From: Nocardioides sp.
GTDB taxonomy: Bacteria; Actinomycetota; Actinomycetes; Propionibacteriales; Nocardioidaceae
Assembly (NCBI GenBank): GCA_025964985.1
Contig: JAOPXU010000187.1
Location: forward strand, 1-32,239
Direction of reading: 5' to 3'
Length of the DNA: 32,239 nucleotides
Every line of letters begins with the position of its first letter. Within the stretch, counting starts at the first letter, position 1. Positions 7,830 through 17,163 of the stretch are shown here, piece by piece. The notes beneath the pieces are model-generated. The model saw only the letters and a program-made list of their open reading frames with translations, was not told the origin of the DNA and did no database searches. Made by a program: the position numbers and the translations under genes.

Positions 7830-10255
7830 CAACCACCCCGGACAAGACCGACCTGGTCTCGGTGACGATCGACGGCATCCAGGTCGACGTCCCCAAGGAC
7901 ACGCTGGTCATCCGTGCCGCCGAGCAGGTCGGCGTCCAGATCCCGCGGTTCTGCGACCACCCGCTGCTCGCACCCGTCGGCGCGTGCCGCCAGTGCCTGG
8001 TCGACGTCCCCGATGCCGGCAACGGGCGCGGCTTCCCCAAGCCGCAGGCCGCGTGCACGCTGCCGGTCGCGCCGGGCATGGTCGTCAGCACCCAGGTCAC
8101 CTCCGAGGTGGCCGACAAGGCGCAGCAGGGCGTCATGGAGTTCCTGCTCATCAACCACCCGCTCGACTGCCCGGTCTGCGACAAGGGCGGCGAGTGCCCC
8201 CTGCAGAACCAGGCGCTGAGCAACGGACGCGGCGAGTCCCGCTTCGTCGGCTCCGGCGCCGGCGGCGTCAAGCGCACCTTCCCCAAGCCGATCAACCTCA
8301 GCCCGCAGGTGCTGCTCGACCGCGAGCGCTGCATCGTGTGCCAGCGCTGCACGCGCTTCGCCGAGGAGATCCCCGGTGACCCGTTCATCGCCCTGATCGA
8401 GCGCGGCGCCCAGCAGCAGATCGGCATCGCCGAGAACGCGCCGTTCCTCTCCTACTTCTCCGGCAACACCATCCAGATCTGCCCGGTCGGTGCGCTGACC
8501 TCGGAGTCCTACCGGTTCCGCTCGCGGCCCTTCGACCTGGTCTCCCAGGCCTCCGTCGCCGAGCACGACGCCTGCGGCTCCGCGATCCGTGTCGACCACC
8601 GCCGCGGCAAGGTGATGCGCCGCCTGGCCGGCAACGACCCCGAGGTCAACGAGGAGTGGATCACCGACAAGGACCGCTTCGGGTTCACCTACGCCCACGA
8701 GCCCGACCGGCTGACCTACCCTCAGGTCCGCGACACCGACGGCTCGCTGCGTCCGGCCTCCTGGCCTGAGGCCTTCGCCGTCGCCGCCCGTGGCCTGCAC
8801 GCCCAGCAGGGTGGCGTCGGCGTCCTGACCGGCGGCCGGCTCACCGGCGAGGACGCCTTCGCCTACAGCAAGTTCGCGCGCGTGGCCCTCGGCACCAACG
8901 ACATCGACTTCCGCGCCCGGCCGCACTCGGCCGAGGAGGCCGACTTCCTTGCCGCCCACGTCGTGGCCACCGGCCCCGAGGGCGGGTCGGTCACCTTCAC
9001 CGACCTCGAGCATGCCTCGACCGTCGTTCTTGCCGGCTTCGAGCCCGAGGACGAGGCCGGCGCGATCTTCCTGCGCCTGCGCAAGGCCGCGCTCCACCAC
9101 GGCACCCGCGTGCTCGCGGTCGCGCCGTTCAGCACCCGCGGCCTGACCAAGATGAACGGCACCCTGCTGCCGACCGCGCCGGGCGACGAGCCCGCCACGC
9201 TGTCGTCGCTGCTCGGCCACGCCGACCACGGCCTCGACGCCCGCTCCGTCGTCCTCGTCGGCGAGCGCCTGGCCACCGTGCCCGGCGCTCTCACCGCCGC
9301 CGCCGAGCTGGTCGCCAAGACCGGCGCCCGCCTGGCCTGGGTCCCGCGCCGCGCCGGGGACCGGGGCGCGCTCGAGACCGGCTGCCTCCCGGGCCTGCTG
9401 CCCGGCGGTCGCCCGGTCGCCGACGCCGCCGCCCGCGTCGACACCGCCACCGCCTGGGGCGTCGACAGCCTGCCCGAGACCCCCGGCCGCGACGGCGACG
9501 CGATCGTCGCCGCCCTGGTGGCCGGCGAGCTCGGCGGGCTGGTCATCGGGGGCGTCGACCCCGCCGACACCACCGACCCGGCGGCGACCCGCGCCGCGAT
9601 CGCCGCGGCGTCCTTCGTCGTCGCGCTCGACCTGCGCGCCAGCGACGTCACCCGCGCGGCCGACGTCGTCTTCCCGGTCGCGCCCGTCACCGACAAGGCC
9701 GGCTCGTTCGTCAACTGGGAGGGCCGGGTCCGCAGCTTCGACAAGATCCTCGCCAACCCGGCGTCCCTGCCCGACCTGCGCGTGCTCGCCGGCATCGCCG
9801 AGGAGCTCGCGGCCCTCGGCCAGGGCAGCCCGCTGGGCTTCCGCGCCGTCGAGGACGTCTGGGCGCAGATGGAGGACATGGGTCCTTGGGACGGCGTCCG
9901 CGCCACCATGACCCCCGTCGCGCCTGCCGCTCCGGGTCAGGTCGACACCGGCAAGGGCCTGCGGCTCTCGACCTGGAAGCAGCTGCTCGACAACGGCACG
10001 ATGCTCGCCGGCGACAAGCACCTCGCCGCCACCGCGCGCCCCGCCGTCGCCCGCGTCAGCCGCGCCGTCCACGAGGCGTGCGGCCCGACCGTCACCGTCA
10101 CCGGTGACCGCGGCTCGGTCACCCTGCCCTCCGAGGTCGCCCCCGACCTGGTCGACGGCGTCGTCTGGGTCCCCGCGTCCTCGACCGGCAACGGCGTGCT
10201 CGCCGACCTCGCCTCGCCCGGCACCCGGGTCACCGTCACCGGAGGTGCGTCATGA
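7826..10255 (+). CDS. nuoG: NADH-quinone oxidoreductase subunit G (N7 cluster lost)
   Basis: This 809-residue iron-sulfur subunit carries electrons from NuoF to NuoI. N1b ligands are Cys43, 54, 57 and 77. The N5 motif is [14 protein letters not shown] (His111, Cys115, 118, 124). N4 ligands are Cys169, 172, 175 and 219. The molybdopterin-like domain follows, but the usual N7 ligands are replaced by Ala245, Asp248, Ser252 and Thr280; Cys250 is the only cysteine there. The C-terminal half is poorly conserved and Ala-rich. The GTG start overlaps the nuoF stop and has GGAG eight bases upstream. The gene overlaps nuoH by ATGA. Confidence 0.96.
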   Translation: MTTTPDKTDLVSVTIDGIQVDVPKDTLVIRAAEQVGVQIPRFCDHPLLAPVGACRQCLVDVPDAGNGRGFPKPQAACTLPVAPGMVVSTQVTSEVADKAQQGVMEFLLINHPLDCPVCDKGGECPLQNQALSNGRGESRFVGSGAGGVKRTFPKPINLSPQVLLDRERCIVCQRCTRFAEEIPGDPFIALIERGAQQQIGIAENAPFLSYFSGNTIQICPVGALTSESYRFRSRPFDLVSQASVAEHDACGSAIRVDHRRGKVMRRLAGNDPEVNEEWITDKDRFGFTYAHEPDRLTYPQVRDTDGSLRPASWPEAFAVAARGLHAQQGGVGVLTGGRLTGEDAFAYSKFARVALGTNDIDFRARPHSAEEADFLAAHVVATGPEGGSVTFTDLEHASTVVLAGFEPEDEAGAIFLRLRKAALHHGTRVLAVAPFSTRGLTKMNGTLLPTAPGDEPATLSSLLGHADHGLDARSVVLVGERLATVPGALTAAAELVAKTGARLAWVPRRAGDRGALETGCLPGLLPGGRPVADAAARVDTATAWGVDSLPETPGRDGDAIVAALVAGELGGLVIGGVDPADTTDPAATRAAIAAASFVVALDLRASDVTRAADVVFPVAPVTDKAGSFVNWEGRVRSFDKILANPASLPDLRVLAGIAEELAALGQGSPLGFRAVEDVWAQMEDMGPWDGVRATMTPVAPAAPGQVDTGKGLRLSTWKQLLDNGTMLAGDKHLAATARPAVARVSRAVHEACGPTVTVTGDRGSVTLPSEVAPDLVDGVVWVPASSTGNGVLADLASPGTRVTVTGGAS

Positions 10256-11556
10256 ACCCGTTCGTCGTCGACGAGGGCCTGCAGGCCTTCGGCCAGGACA
10301 AGTGGTGGGTCGTGGGGGCCAAGGTCCTGCTGATCTTCCTGATCCTGGTCCTCCTGACCCTCTTCAACATCTGGGCCGAGCGCCGCGTCGTGGCCCGCAT
10401 GCAGCACCGCATCGGACCCAACCGCAACGGCCCGTTCGGCCTGCTGCAGTCGCTGGCCGACGGCGCCAAGCTCATGTTCAAGGAGGACATCCTCCCGAAG
10501 GCCGCCGACAAGGTCGTCTTCGTCCTGGCCCCGATCATCGCCGTGGTGCCGGCCTTCGTGACCTTCAGCGTCATCCCGTTCGGCCCCGAGGTGAACTTCT
10601 TCGGCGAGCGCACCCCGCTCCAGCTCACCGACATGCCGGTGGCCGTGCTGTTCGTGATGGCCGTCGCGTCCATCGGCATCTACGGCCTCGTGCTCGGCGG
10701 CTGGTCCAGCGGGTCGACGTACTCGCTGCTGGGCGGGCTGCGCTCGAGCGCGCAGATGATCTCCTACGAGGTCGCGATGGGTCTCGCGCTCGTCGCGGTG
10801 TTCCTCTACGCCGGCTCCATGTCGACCTCCGAGATCGTCGCCGCCCAGGAGGACCTCTGGTTCGGCCTGATCCTCATCCCGTCCTTCGTCATCTACACGA
10901 TCGCGATGGTCGGTGAGACCAACCGGGCGCCGTTCGACCTGCCCGAGGCCGAGGGCGAGCTCGTGGGCGGGTTCCACACCGAGTACTCCTCGATCAAGTT
11001 CGCGCTGTTCTTCCTCGCCGAGTACGTCAACATGGCCACCGTCTCGGCCCTCGCCACCACGCTGTTCCTGGGCGGCTGGCGCGCGCCGTTCTGGATCGAC
11101 GAGTTCTGGGCCGGCGCCAACCAGGGCTACTGGCCCGTGCTGTGGTTCTTCGGCAAGGTCCTGTTCTTCATCTTCATCTTCATCTGGCTGCGGGGCTCCC
11201 TGCCCCGGCTGCGCTACGACCAGTTCATGGCGTTCGGCTGGAAGGTGCTGATCCCGATCTCGCTGGTCTGGATCGTCGCGGTCGCCACCCTGCGCGTCGC
11301 GCGCACCGAGGGCTGGCTCGACAACGACAACGTCCCGATCGTCGTCGGGGTCGCCCTGGTGGTCGTGCTCGGCCTGTTCTTCATCGGTGGCAAGGAGAGC
11401 GACGACGCCGACGACCAGGCCGACGCCGACCTCGCCCCGCGCGGCGGCTTCCCGACCCCGCCCATGCCCGCCGGGGGCCCGGTCCGTGGGGCCGCCGCCC
11501 CGCTCGTCTTCGACAGTCCCGCCCGTGTGTCCACGGTGGCGGGGGAGGAAGCCTGA
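10252..11556 (+). CDS. nuoH: NADH-quinone oxidoreductase subunit H
   Basis: This 434-residue membrane subunit forms the quinone tunnel entrance where the two arms of complex I meet. It has eight predicted helices, the [16 protein letters not shown] motif after helix 1, the acidic loop [20 protein letters not shown] and the RYDQ motif before the last helices. After the final helix it carries a ~55-residue hydrophilic, Asp- then Pro/Ala-rich tail that E. coli NuoH lacks. GGAGGTG precedes the start, which overlaps the nuoG stop. Confidence 0.98.
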   Translation: MNPFVVDEGLQAFGQDKWWVVGAKVLLIFLILVLLTLFNIWAERRVVARMQHRIGPNRNGPFGLLQSLADGAKLMFKEDILPKAADKVVFVLAPIIAVVPAFVTFSVIPFGPEVNFFGERTPLQLTDMPVAVLFVMAVASIGIYGLVLGGWSSGSTYSLLGGLRSSAQMISYEVAMGLALVAVFLYAGSMSTSEIVAAQEDLWFGLILIPSFVIYTIAMVGETNRAPFDLPEAEGELVGGFHTEYSSIKFALFFLAEYVNMATVSALATTLFLGGWRAPFWIDEFWAGANQGYWPVLWFFGKVLFFIFIFIWLRGSLPRLRYDQFMAFGWKVLIPISLVWIVAVATLRVARTEGWLDNDNVPIVVGVALVVVLGLFFIGGKESDDADDQADADLAPRGGFPTPPMPAGGPVRGAAAPLVFDSPARVSTVAGEEA

Positions 11557-12161
11557 TGGCCAGCGACAACTCCGACAACAAGTCCTTCAAGGAGCAGTTC
11601 CTCGACCCGGTGGCCGGGTTCGGGGTGACCTTCCGGACGATGTTCCGCAAGGTCGTCACCGAGCAGTACCCCGACGAGAAGTTCCCCACCGCGCCGCGCT
11701 TCCACGGCCGTCACCAGCTCAACCGCTGGCCCGACGGTCTCGAGAAGTGCATCGGCTGCGAGCTGTGCGCCTGGGCCTGCCCCGCTGACGCGATCTACGT
11801 CGAGGGCGCGTCCAACGACGACGCCAACGGCGAGCGGTTCAGCCCGGGGGAGCGCTACGGCCGCGTCTACCAGATCAACTACCTGCGCTGCATCCTGTGC
11901 GGGCTGTGCATCGAGGCGTGCCCGACCCGTGCGCTCACGATGACCAACGAGTACGAGCTGGCCGACGACAACCGCCTCGACCTCATCTACGAGAAGTCCG
12001 ACCTGCTCGCCCCGCTGCTGCCGGGCATGGAGCAGCCCCCGCACCCCATGCAGGAGGGGCTCGACGAGGGCGACTACTACCGCGGTGCCCTGGGCGGCCG
12101 CGCCCCGTCGGCGGCTCCCACCTCCACCGGCTCGACGGCCGCGACGGGGGGCGACCACTGA
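11556..12161 (+). CDS. nuoI: NADH-quinone oxidoreductase subunit I
   Basis: This 201-residue ferredoxin-like subunit carries the two [4Fe-4S] clusters N6a and N6b. Ligands are Cys65, 68, 71 and 75 ([12 protein letters not shown]) and Cys112, 115, 118 and 122 ([12 protein letters not shown]). A flexible Ser/Thr/Ala-rich tail of ~25 residues follows. It starts at the ATG within TGATG at the nuoH stop, with GGGGGAGGA upstream. A longer open frame beginning inside nuoH is not the gene. Confidence 0.98.
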   Translation: MASDNSDNKSFKEQFLDPVAGFGVTFRTMFRKVVTEQYPDEKFPTAPRFHGRHQLNRWPDGLEKCIGCELCAWACPADAIYVEGASNDDANGERFSPGERYGRVYQINYLRCILCGLCIEACPTRALTMTNEYELADDNRLDLIYEKSDLLAPLLPGMEQPPHPMQEGLDEGDYYRGALGGRAPSAAPTSTGSTAATGGDH

Positions 12162-12994
12162 TGATCGCCTTCTGGGTCCTCGCGCCGATCATGGTGCTCG
12201 CCGCGCTCGCTCTCCTGTTCGTCCGCAAGGCCGTGCACGCCGCGCTGCTGCTCGCCGTCGTGATGATCAGCCTGGCCATCCTCTACGCCGACCTCGATGC
12301 GCCGTTCCTCTTCGCGGTCCAGATCATCGTCTACACCGGCGCCATCCTGATGCTGTTCCTCTTCGTCCTGATGCTGGTCGGCGTCGACTCCGCCGACTCG
12401 GTCGTCGAGACCATCAAGGGCCAGCGGATCCTCGCCACCGTCGGCGGTCTGCTGCTCGGCGCGATCCTCGTGATCGGCCTGTCGCAGCTCACGCTCGGCA
12501 CGGCCGTCGGCATGGACGGCGCCAACGAGGGCGGCAACATCCCGGCCCTGGCCAACATCATCTTCTCCCGCTACGTCTTCGCCTTCGAGGTCACCAGCGC
12601 CCTGCTCATCACCGCTGCCGTCGGCGCGATGGTGCTCGCCCACCGCGAGCGCCTCACGCCCAAGCAGTCGCAGGCCGACATGGCCGCCAAGCGCGTGCGT
12701 GACTACGCCGAGCGCGGCGCCCACCTCGGCCCGTTGCCCGCGCCCGGCGTCTACGCGCGCCACAACGCGGTCGACACCCCGGCCCTGCTGCCCGACGGCA
12801 CCGCCGCGGAGTCCTCGGTCTCCCGCGTGCTCGCCGCGCGCGGCACCGTCCGCTCCGCGCCGGCCCTGGCCGACGACATCGAGCAGCTCAAGCGCCAGCT
12901 CGGGATCGACACCGCGGCCCGCCCCGGCACCTCCGGCAAGAGCGGCGCAGCCGCCTCGACCACCGAGGACGTCGACAAGGGACCTTCCGCATGA
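12161..12994 (+). CDS. nuoJ: NADH-quinone oxidoreductase subunit J
   Basis: This 277-residue membrane subunit has five predicted helices within the first ~165 residues. Helix 3, with the conserved IVYTGAILMLFLFVLML stretch, is the one thought to flex during coupling. The C-terminal ~110 residues are a hydrophilic extension typical of actinobacterial NuoJ, containing PGVYARHNAVDTPALLPDG. The start overlaps the nuoI stop (TGATG). It ends in ATGA, where the ATG heads a duplicated copy of the nuoK 5' end before the repeat element. Confidence 0.97.
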   Translation: MIAFWVLAPIMVLAALALLFVRKAVHAALLLAVVMISLAILYADLDAPFLFAVQIIVYTGAILMLFLFVLMLVGVDSADSVVETIKGQRILATVGGLLLGAILVIGLSQLTLGTAVGMDGANEGGNIPALANIIFSRYVFAFEVTSALLITAAVGAMVLAHRERLTPKQSQADMAAKRVRDYAERGAHLGPLPAPGVYARHNAVDTPALLPDGTAAESSVSRVLAARGTVRSAPALADDIEQLKRQLGIDTAARPGTSGKSGAAASTTEDVDKGPSA

Positions 12995-13008
12995 CCGAGT
13001 ACGTCGTC
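12991..13008 (+). repeat. Duplicated 5' end of nuoK (left copy)
   Basis: Eighteen bases beginning with the ATG in the nuoJ stop overlap match the true nuoK start (13100-13117) with a single C/T difference. Both encode Met-Thr-Glu-Tyr-Val-Val. The left copy leads straight into the third repeat element, so it is the stranded start of an ancestral nuoK that overlapped nuoJ by ATGA. Translation from 12991 runs 35 codons through the element to the TGA at 13096-13098, one base before the real nuoK ATG. Confidence 0.85.
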
Positions 13009-13009
13009 A

Positions 13010-13076
13010 CCACCCCAGCGCGTTCTTCGGTTCCCCCGCTGCGCTCCTCCACCGAACAACGCGCCGGGGACCCCGG
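13010..13076 (+). repeat. 67-nt nuo-junction element, copy 3 (nuoJ/nuoK)
   Basis: This copy has the strongest hairpin. CCCCAGCGCGTTCTTCGGT at the left pairs with ACCGAACAACGCGCCGGGG at the right with about two mismatches, including the conserved C/C, around the loop TCCCCCGCTGCGCTCCTCC. It starts CCACCCCA, ends GGGGACCCCGG and is again exactly 67 nt. A further 23 nt of unrecognised sequence separates it from the nuoK ATG. It lies between the two copies of the nuoK 5' end. Confidence 0.82.
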
Positions 13077-13099
13077 CCGTCCGCGAAAGCTGGGTTGAG

Positions 13100-13393
13100 A
13101 TGACTGAGTACGTCGTCCTGTCCTCGATCCTCTTCACCATCGGTGCCGTCGGCGTCCTCGTGCGCCGCAACGCCATCGTCGTCTTCATGTGCGTCGAGCT
13201 CATGCTCAACGCGTGCAACCTCGCGCGCGTGGCCTTCGCCAAGCAGCACGGCACCCTCGAGGGGCAGGTGGCGGCGTTCTTCGTGATGGTCGTGGCGGCC
13301 GCCGAGGTCGTCGTCGGGCTCGCGATCATCATGACCATCTTCCGGTCCCGTCGTTCGGCCTCGGTCGACGACGCGAGCCTGCTGAAGTTCTGA
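13100..13393 (+). CDS. nuoK: NADH-quinone oxidoreductase subunit K
   Basis: This 97-residue, three-helix antiporter-like (MrpC-type) subunit carries the two membrane glutamates needed for proton transfer: Glu33 ([12 protein letters not shown]) and Glu69 ([10 protein letters not shown]). The start at 13100 is preferred over the duplicate at 12991 because only this one reads into the NuoK body. No clear Shine-Dalgarno is present; GGGTTGAG lies immediately before the ATG, so coupling through the mini-ORF ending at 13098 may matter. nuoL follows after 19 bp. Confidence 0.97.
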   Translation: MTEYVVLSSILFTIGAVGVLVRRNAIVVFMCVELMLNACNLARVAFAKQHGTLEGQVAAFFVMVVAAAEVVVGLAIIMTIFRSRRSASVDDASLLKF

Positions 13394-13412
13394 AAGGGCA
13401 GGGCTGACTCAG

Positions 13413-15341
13413 ATGTTCGTCATGGAGACGGGGCTCGAGATCCCCGTCGTGAATCCGGAGAGCGCCGACGGCGTCCTCGGTCTGGTGTGGCTGGTGATCG
13501 CGCTGCCGCTGCTCGGCGCCGCGGTGCTGCTGCTCGGCGGCCGGGCCACCGACAAGTGGGGCCACTGGCTGGGCACGGCGATGCCGATCGGCTCGTTCGT
13601 CGTCAGCCTGCTGATGTTCCTCGAGCTGATGTCGCGCGAGGACGAGCAGCGCCAGGTCGTCCAGCACCTCTACGACTGGATCCAGGTCGGCACCCTCGAC
13701 GTCGGGATGGACCTGCTCTACGACCCGCTGTCGGCGCTGTTCCTGCTGCTCATCACCGGTGTCGGCTCGCTGATCCACATCTACTCGATCAGCTACATGG
13801 AGCACGACCCGCGCCGTCGCCGGTTCTTCGGCTACCTCAACCTCTTCGTCGCCGCGATGCTCATGCTGATCCTGTCCGAGAACTACCTCGGGCTGTTCCT
13901 CGGCTGGGAGGGCGTCGGCCTCGCGTCGTACCTGCTCATCGGCTTCTGGCAGCACAAGCACTCCGCGGCCCAGGCCGCCAAGAAGGCCTTCGTCATCAAC
14001 CGCGTCGGTGACATGGGCATGGCCTGCGCCATCTTCCTGGCCTTCACGCTGTTCGGCACGACCAGCTTCACCGCCATCAGCGCGGCCGCCGACGGCGCCT
14101 CCGAGGCCGCCATGACGGCGTTCGGGCTGCTGCTGCTGCTCGGCGCGTGCGGCAAGTCCGCCCAGGTGCCGCTGCAGGCCTGGCTGCTCGACGCGATGGA
14201 GGGCCCGACCCCCGTCTCGGCGCTCATCCACGCCGCGACCATGGTCACCGCGGGTGTCTACCTGGTCGTCCGCTCCAACTTCGTCTTCGACCGCGCGCCC
14301 GACGCCCAGACGGCGGTCATCGTCGTCGCGGTCGTCACGATCCTGTGGGGCGCGGTCATCGGGTGCGCCAAGGACGACATCAAGAAGGCGCTCGCCGGGT
14401 CGACCATGAGCCAGATCGGCTACATGATGCTCGCCGCCGGTCTCGGTCCGGCCGGCTACGCGTTCGCGATCTTCCACCTGCTCACGCACGGCTTCTTCAA
14501 GGCCAACATGTTCCTCGGCGCCGGCTCGGTCATGCACGGCATGAACGACGACGTCGACATGCGTCACTACGGCGTGCTCAACAAGGCCATGCCGGTCACC
14601 TTCATCACCTTTGCGATGGGCTACCTCGCCATCATCGGGTTCCCCGGGTTCTCCGGCTTCTGGTCCAAGGACAAGATCATCGAGGTCGCGCTCGGCGAGA
14701 ACCTCCTCGTCGGGATCTGCGCGCTCGTCGGTGCCGGCGTCACGGCGTTCTACATGACCCGCCTGATGCTGATGACCTTCTTCTCCGAGAAGCGCTGGCA
14801 GAAGGACGTCCACCCGCACGAGTCGCCCAAGCTGATGACGTTCCCGCTCATCGTGCTCGCCGCGCTCTCGGTGCTGGGCGGCCTGCTGCTCGCCGGCAAG
14901 TGGATCATCCACTGGCTCGAGCCCGTCGTCGGTCCCGAGGAGGAGCACGAGCTGCCGCTCCCGGTCCTCGCGATCACCGGCATCACCGTCCTCGTCGTCG
15001 CCATCGGCGTCGCGGTCGCGTTCATGCTGTTCCAGAAGCAGCGCGTGCCCGCCGTCGCCCCCACCGACGTCTCGATCTTCACCAAGGCCGCGCGCAACGA
15101 CCTCTACGGCGACGCCATCAACGAGGGCCTGGTCGTCGGACCGGGTCGCCGCCTCGTCGCGGCCCTGTTCGTCTTCGACCGCCGCGGTGCCGACGGCCTG
15201 TTCATGGGCGGTGGCACGAGCGTCAAGGCGCTCGGCGGCGTCCTGCGCCGGGTGCAGACCGGCTACGTCCGCTCCTACGCCCTGTCCGTCCTCGTCGGCG
15301 TCGTGCTCGTCGCCCTGGCCATGCTGGCGGTGCAGATCTGA
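13413..15341 (+). CDS. nuoL: NADH-quinone oxidoreductase subunit L
   Basis: This 642-residue distal proton-pumping subunit belongs to the Mrp antiporter family. It shows [16 protein letters not shown] with the key acidic residue in helix 5, the [21 protein letters not shown] loop-helix and the C-terminal lateral helix region. The ATG at 13413 has AAAGGGCAGGG about nine bases upstream; a second ATG three codons later is possible. The stop forms TGATG with the head of a mini-ORF crossing the double repeat element. Confidence 0.97.
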   Translation: MFVMETGLEIPVVNPESADGVLGLVWLVIALPLLGAAVLLLGGRATDKWGHWLGTAMPIGSFVVSLLMFLELMSREDEQRQVVQHLYDWIQVGTLDVGMDLLYDPLSALFLLLITGVGSLIHIYSISYMEHDPRRRRFFGYLNLFVAAMLMLILSENYLGLFLGWEGVGLASYLLIGFWQHKHSAAQAAKKAFVINRVGDMGMACAIFLAFTLFGTTSFTAISAAADGASEAAMTAFGLLLLLGACGKSAQVPLQAWLLDAMEGPTPVSALIHAATMVTAGVYLVVRSNFVFDRAPDAQTAVIVVAVVTILWGAVIGCAKDDIKKALAGSTMSQIGYMMLAAGLGPAGYAFAIFHLLTHGFFKANMFLGAGSVMHGMNDDVDMRHYGVLNKAMPVTFITFAMGYLAIIGFPGFSGFWSKDKIIEVALGENLLVGICALVGAGVTAFYMTRLMLMTFFSEKRWQKDVHPHESPKLMTFPLIVLAALSVLGGLLLAGKWIIHWLEPVVGPEEEHELPLPVLAITGITVLVVAIGVAVAFMLFQKQRVPAVAPTDVSIFTKAARNDLYGDAINEGLVVGPGRRLVAALFVFDRRGADGLFMGGGTSVKALGGVLRRVQTGYVRSYALSVLVGVVLVALAMLAVQI

Positions 15342-15343
15342 TG

Positions 15344-15482
15344 GCACCCCACGACGTTCTTCGTCTCCCCCGCAACGCTGCACCCCACGACGACGCGGCA
15401 TCCCCCGCTTCGCTCCTCCTGCTCGCCTCGCCGCGGGGACCCCGCTTCGCTCCTCCGCCGAACAACGCCGCGGGGACCCCGC
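15344..15482 (+). repeat. nuo-junction element, copy 4 with a nested copy (nuoL/nuoM)
   Basis: An outer 67-nt element (15344-15373 plus 15446-15482) is interrupted in its loop by 72 nt. That insert is AACGCT plus a complete 66-nt copy at 15380-15445. Both start GCACCCCA and end GGGGACCCCGC. The outer arms GTT-C-TTCG and CGAA-C-AAC pair as in copy 3. AACGCT and TTCGCT on either side of the inner copy look like a decayed 6-bp target duplication. CTGATG at the nuoL stop (15338-15343) recurs at the nuoM start (15514-15519). A 58-codon mini-ORF runs from ATG 15341 to the TGA at 15515-15517, which overlaps the nuoM ATG. Confidence 0.8.
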
Positions 15483-15516
15483 CCCGTGTGCTCGAGTCGG
15501 CACTGGAAGGCCCCTG

Positions 15517-17154
15517 ATGCTCTCCGTACTGATCCTCGTCCCCCTCCTGGGGGCGCTCGTCATCCCGTTCCTCCCGGCGACCTCGGCGCGCTCGGTCGCG
15601 CTGGGCTTCTCGGCGGGCACGCTCGGCCTCGGCATCGCCGCGGCCACCATGTACGACACCGGCAAGGGCATGCAGCTGGAGGAGAAGGTCAGCTGGATCG
15701 AGTCGTTCGGCGTCCACTACGCCCTCGGCGTCGACGGCCTCGGCATCCTCATGGTGCTGCTCACCGTCGTCATCACGCCGATCGTCATGGTCGCCGGCTG
15801 GCACGAGGGCGACGAGGCGCCGCGCTCCTACTACGCCTGGATGCTCGCCCTCGAGGCGCTCTCGCTGGCCGTCTTCTGCGCCACCGACGTCTTCCTCTTC
15901 TACGTCGTCTTCGAGGCCACGCTGATCCCGGCCTACTTCCTCGTCGGCGGGTTCGGCAAGGAGGGCCGCGGCGCGGCCGCGGTGAAGTTCCTGATGTTCC
16001 AGCTGGCCGGCGGCCTCGTGCTGCTCGCCTCGGTCATCGGCCTCTACGTCGTCTCCGCCCAGGAGGGGAAGCCGTCGTACCTGCTCGAGGACCTCGAGCA
16101 GCTCGACATCTCCACCGAGGCCGGCCGCTGGCTCTTCCTCGGCTTCTTCATCGCCTTCGCCATCAAGGCCCCGCTCTTCCCGGTGCACACCTGGCTGGCC
16201 GACACCACCGAGCGGGCCACACCCGGCGTGAGCGTCATGCTCGTCTGCGTGCTCGACAAGATCGGCACCTTCGGCATGCTCCGCTTCTGCCTCGGGATCT
16301 TCCCGGAGGCCTCGCAGTGGGCGACCCCGGTCGTCGTGACGCTGGCCCTCATCTCGATCATCTACGGCGCCCTGGTCGCCATCGCGCAGGACGACGTCCT
16401 GCGCCTGATCGGCCTGACCTCGCTGAGCCACTTCGGCTTCATCACCCTCGGCATCTTCGTGTTCAGCACCCAGGGTGCGTCGGGCTCGATCCTCTACATG
16501 GTCAACCACGGCATCGGCACCGCCGCGCTGTTCCTCGTCGCGGGCTACGTCATCCGCCGCCGCGGCACCACCCTGATCAGCCGGATGGGTGGCCTCGAGA
16601 AGGCGACCCCGGTCCTCGCCGGCCTCATGCTGGTCGCCGGTCTGGCGACCCTGGGCCTCCCGGGCCTGAGCCCGTTCGTGTCGGAGTTCCTGGTCCTGCT
16701 GGCGGCGTTCGACTACGCCTGGTGGGTCGGTGCCTTCGCGGTCACCGGCATCGTGCTGGCCGCGATCTACGTGCTGTGGATGTACCAGCGGATCTTCACC
16801 GGTCCCGGCCTGCCCGGCACCGGGCTGCTCGCCGGTGGTCACCCCGACCACCACGGCGACCACGGTGACCACGGTGACTCCGAGACCGACGCCCACGACG
16901 TACCGGTCAGCGGGGCGGGCGGCACCGCCACCGCGACGGCGGCCAAGGCCGCGGTCGAGGTCGTGCCCGACGCGACCCCGCGCGAGATCCTCGCCGTCGC
17001 GCCGCTGATGATCGCCCTGGTGGTCTTCGGGTTCTTCCCGCAGCCGCTGCTCGACATCAGCAACCCCTATGCCGAGAACCTCCTGCAGAACCAGGTGGGC
17101 GTGCAGGACGACGCCCCCGAGGTCCCCGCGGGCGAGACCGAGAGCGGCGAGTGA
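15517..17154 (+). CDS. nuoM: NADH-quinone oxidoreductase subunit M
   Basis: This 545-residue antiporter-like proton-pumping subunit shows the conserved helix-5 glutamate in FYVVFEATLIPAYFLVGG and the KAPLFPVHTWLADTTERATP loop. The ATG at 15517 has GGAAGG six bases upstream. Between the last two helices is an unusual soluble insert (residues ~441-485) starting with a His/Asp-rich stretch, HPDHHGDHGDHGD, followed by Ala/Thr-rich sequence. nuoN starts nine bases after its stop. Confidence 0.97.
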   Translation: MLSVLILVPLLGALVIPFLPATSARSVALGFSAGTLGLGIAAATMYDTGKGMQLEEKVSWIESFGVHYALGVDGLGILMVLLTVVITPIVMVAGWHEGDEAPRSYYAWMLALEALSLAVFCATDVFLFYVVFEATLIPAYFLVGGFGKEGRGAAAVKFLMFQLAGGLVLLASVIGLYVVSAQEGKPSYLLEDLEQLDISTEAGRWLFLGFFIAFAIKAPLFPVHTWLADTTERATPGVSVMLVCVLDKIGTFGMLRFCLGIFPEASQWATPVVVTLALISIIYGALVAIAQDDVLRLIGLTSLSHFGFITLGIFVFSTQGASGSILYMVNHGIGTAALFLVAGYVIRRRGTTLISRMGGLEKATPVLAGLMLVAGLATLGLPGLSPFVSEFLVLLAAFDYAWWVGAFAVTGIVLAAIYVLWMYQRIFTGPGLPGTGLLAGGHPDHHGDHGDHGDSETDAHDVPVSGAGGTATATAAKAAVEVVPDATPREILAVAPLMIALVVFGFFPQPLLDISNPYAENLLQNQVGVQDDAPEVPAGETESGE

Positions 17155-17163
17155 GCTAGGACC

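Noticed and set aside
6090..7832. Minus-strand open frames opposite nuoE-nuoG (and 7724-10072)
   Set aside because: Same reason: low-complexity antisense shadows with no recognisable domain or ribosome-binding site.
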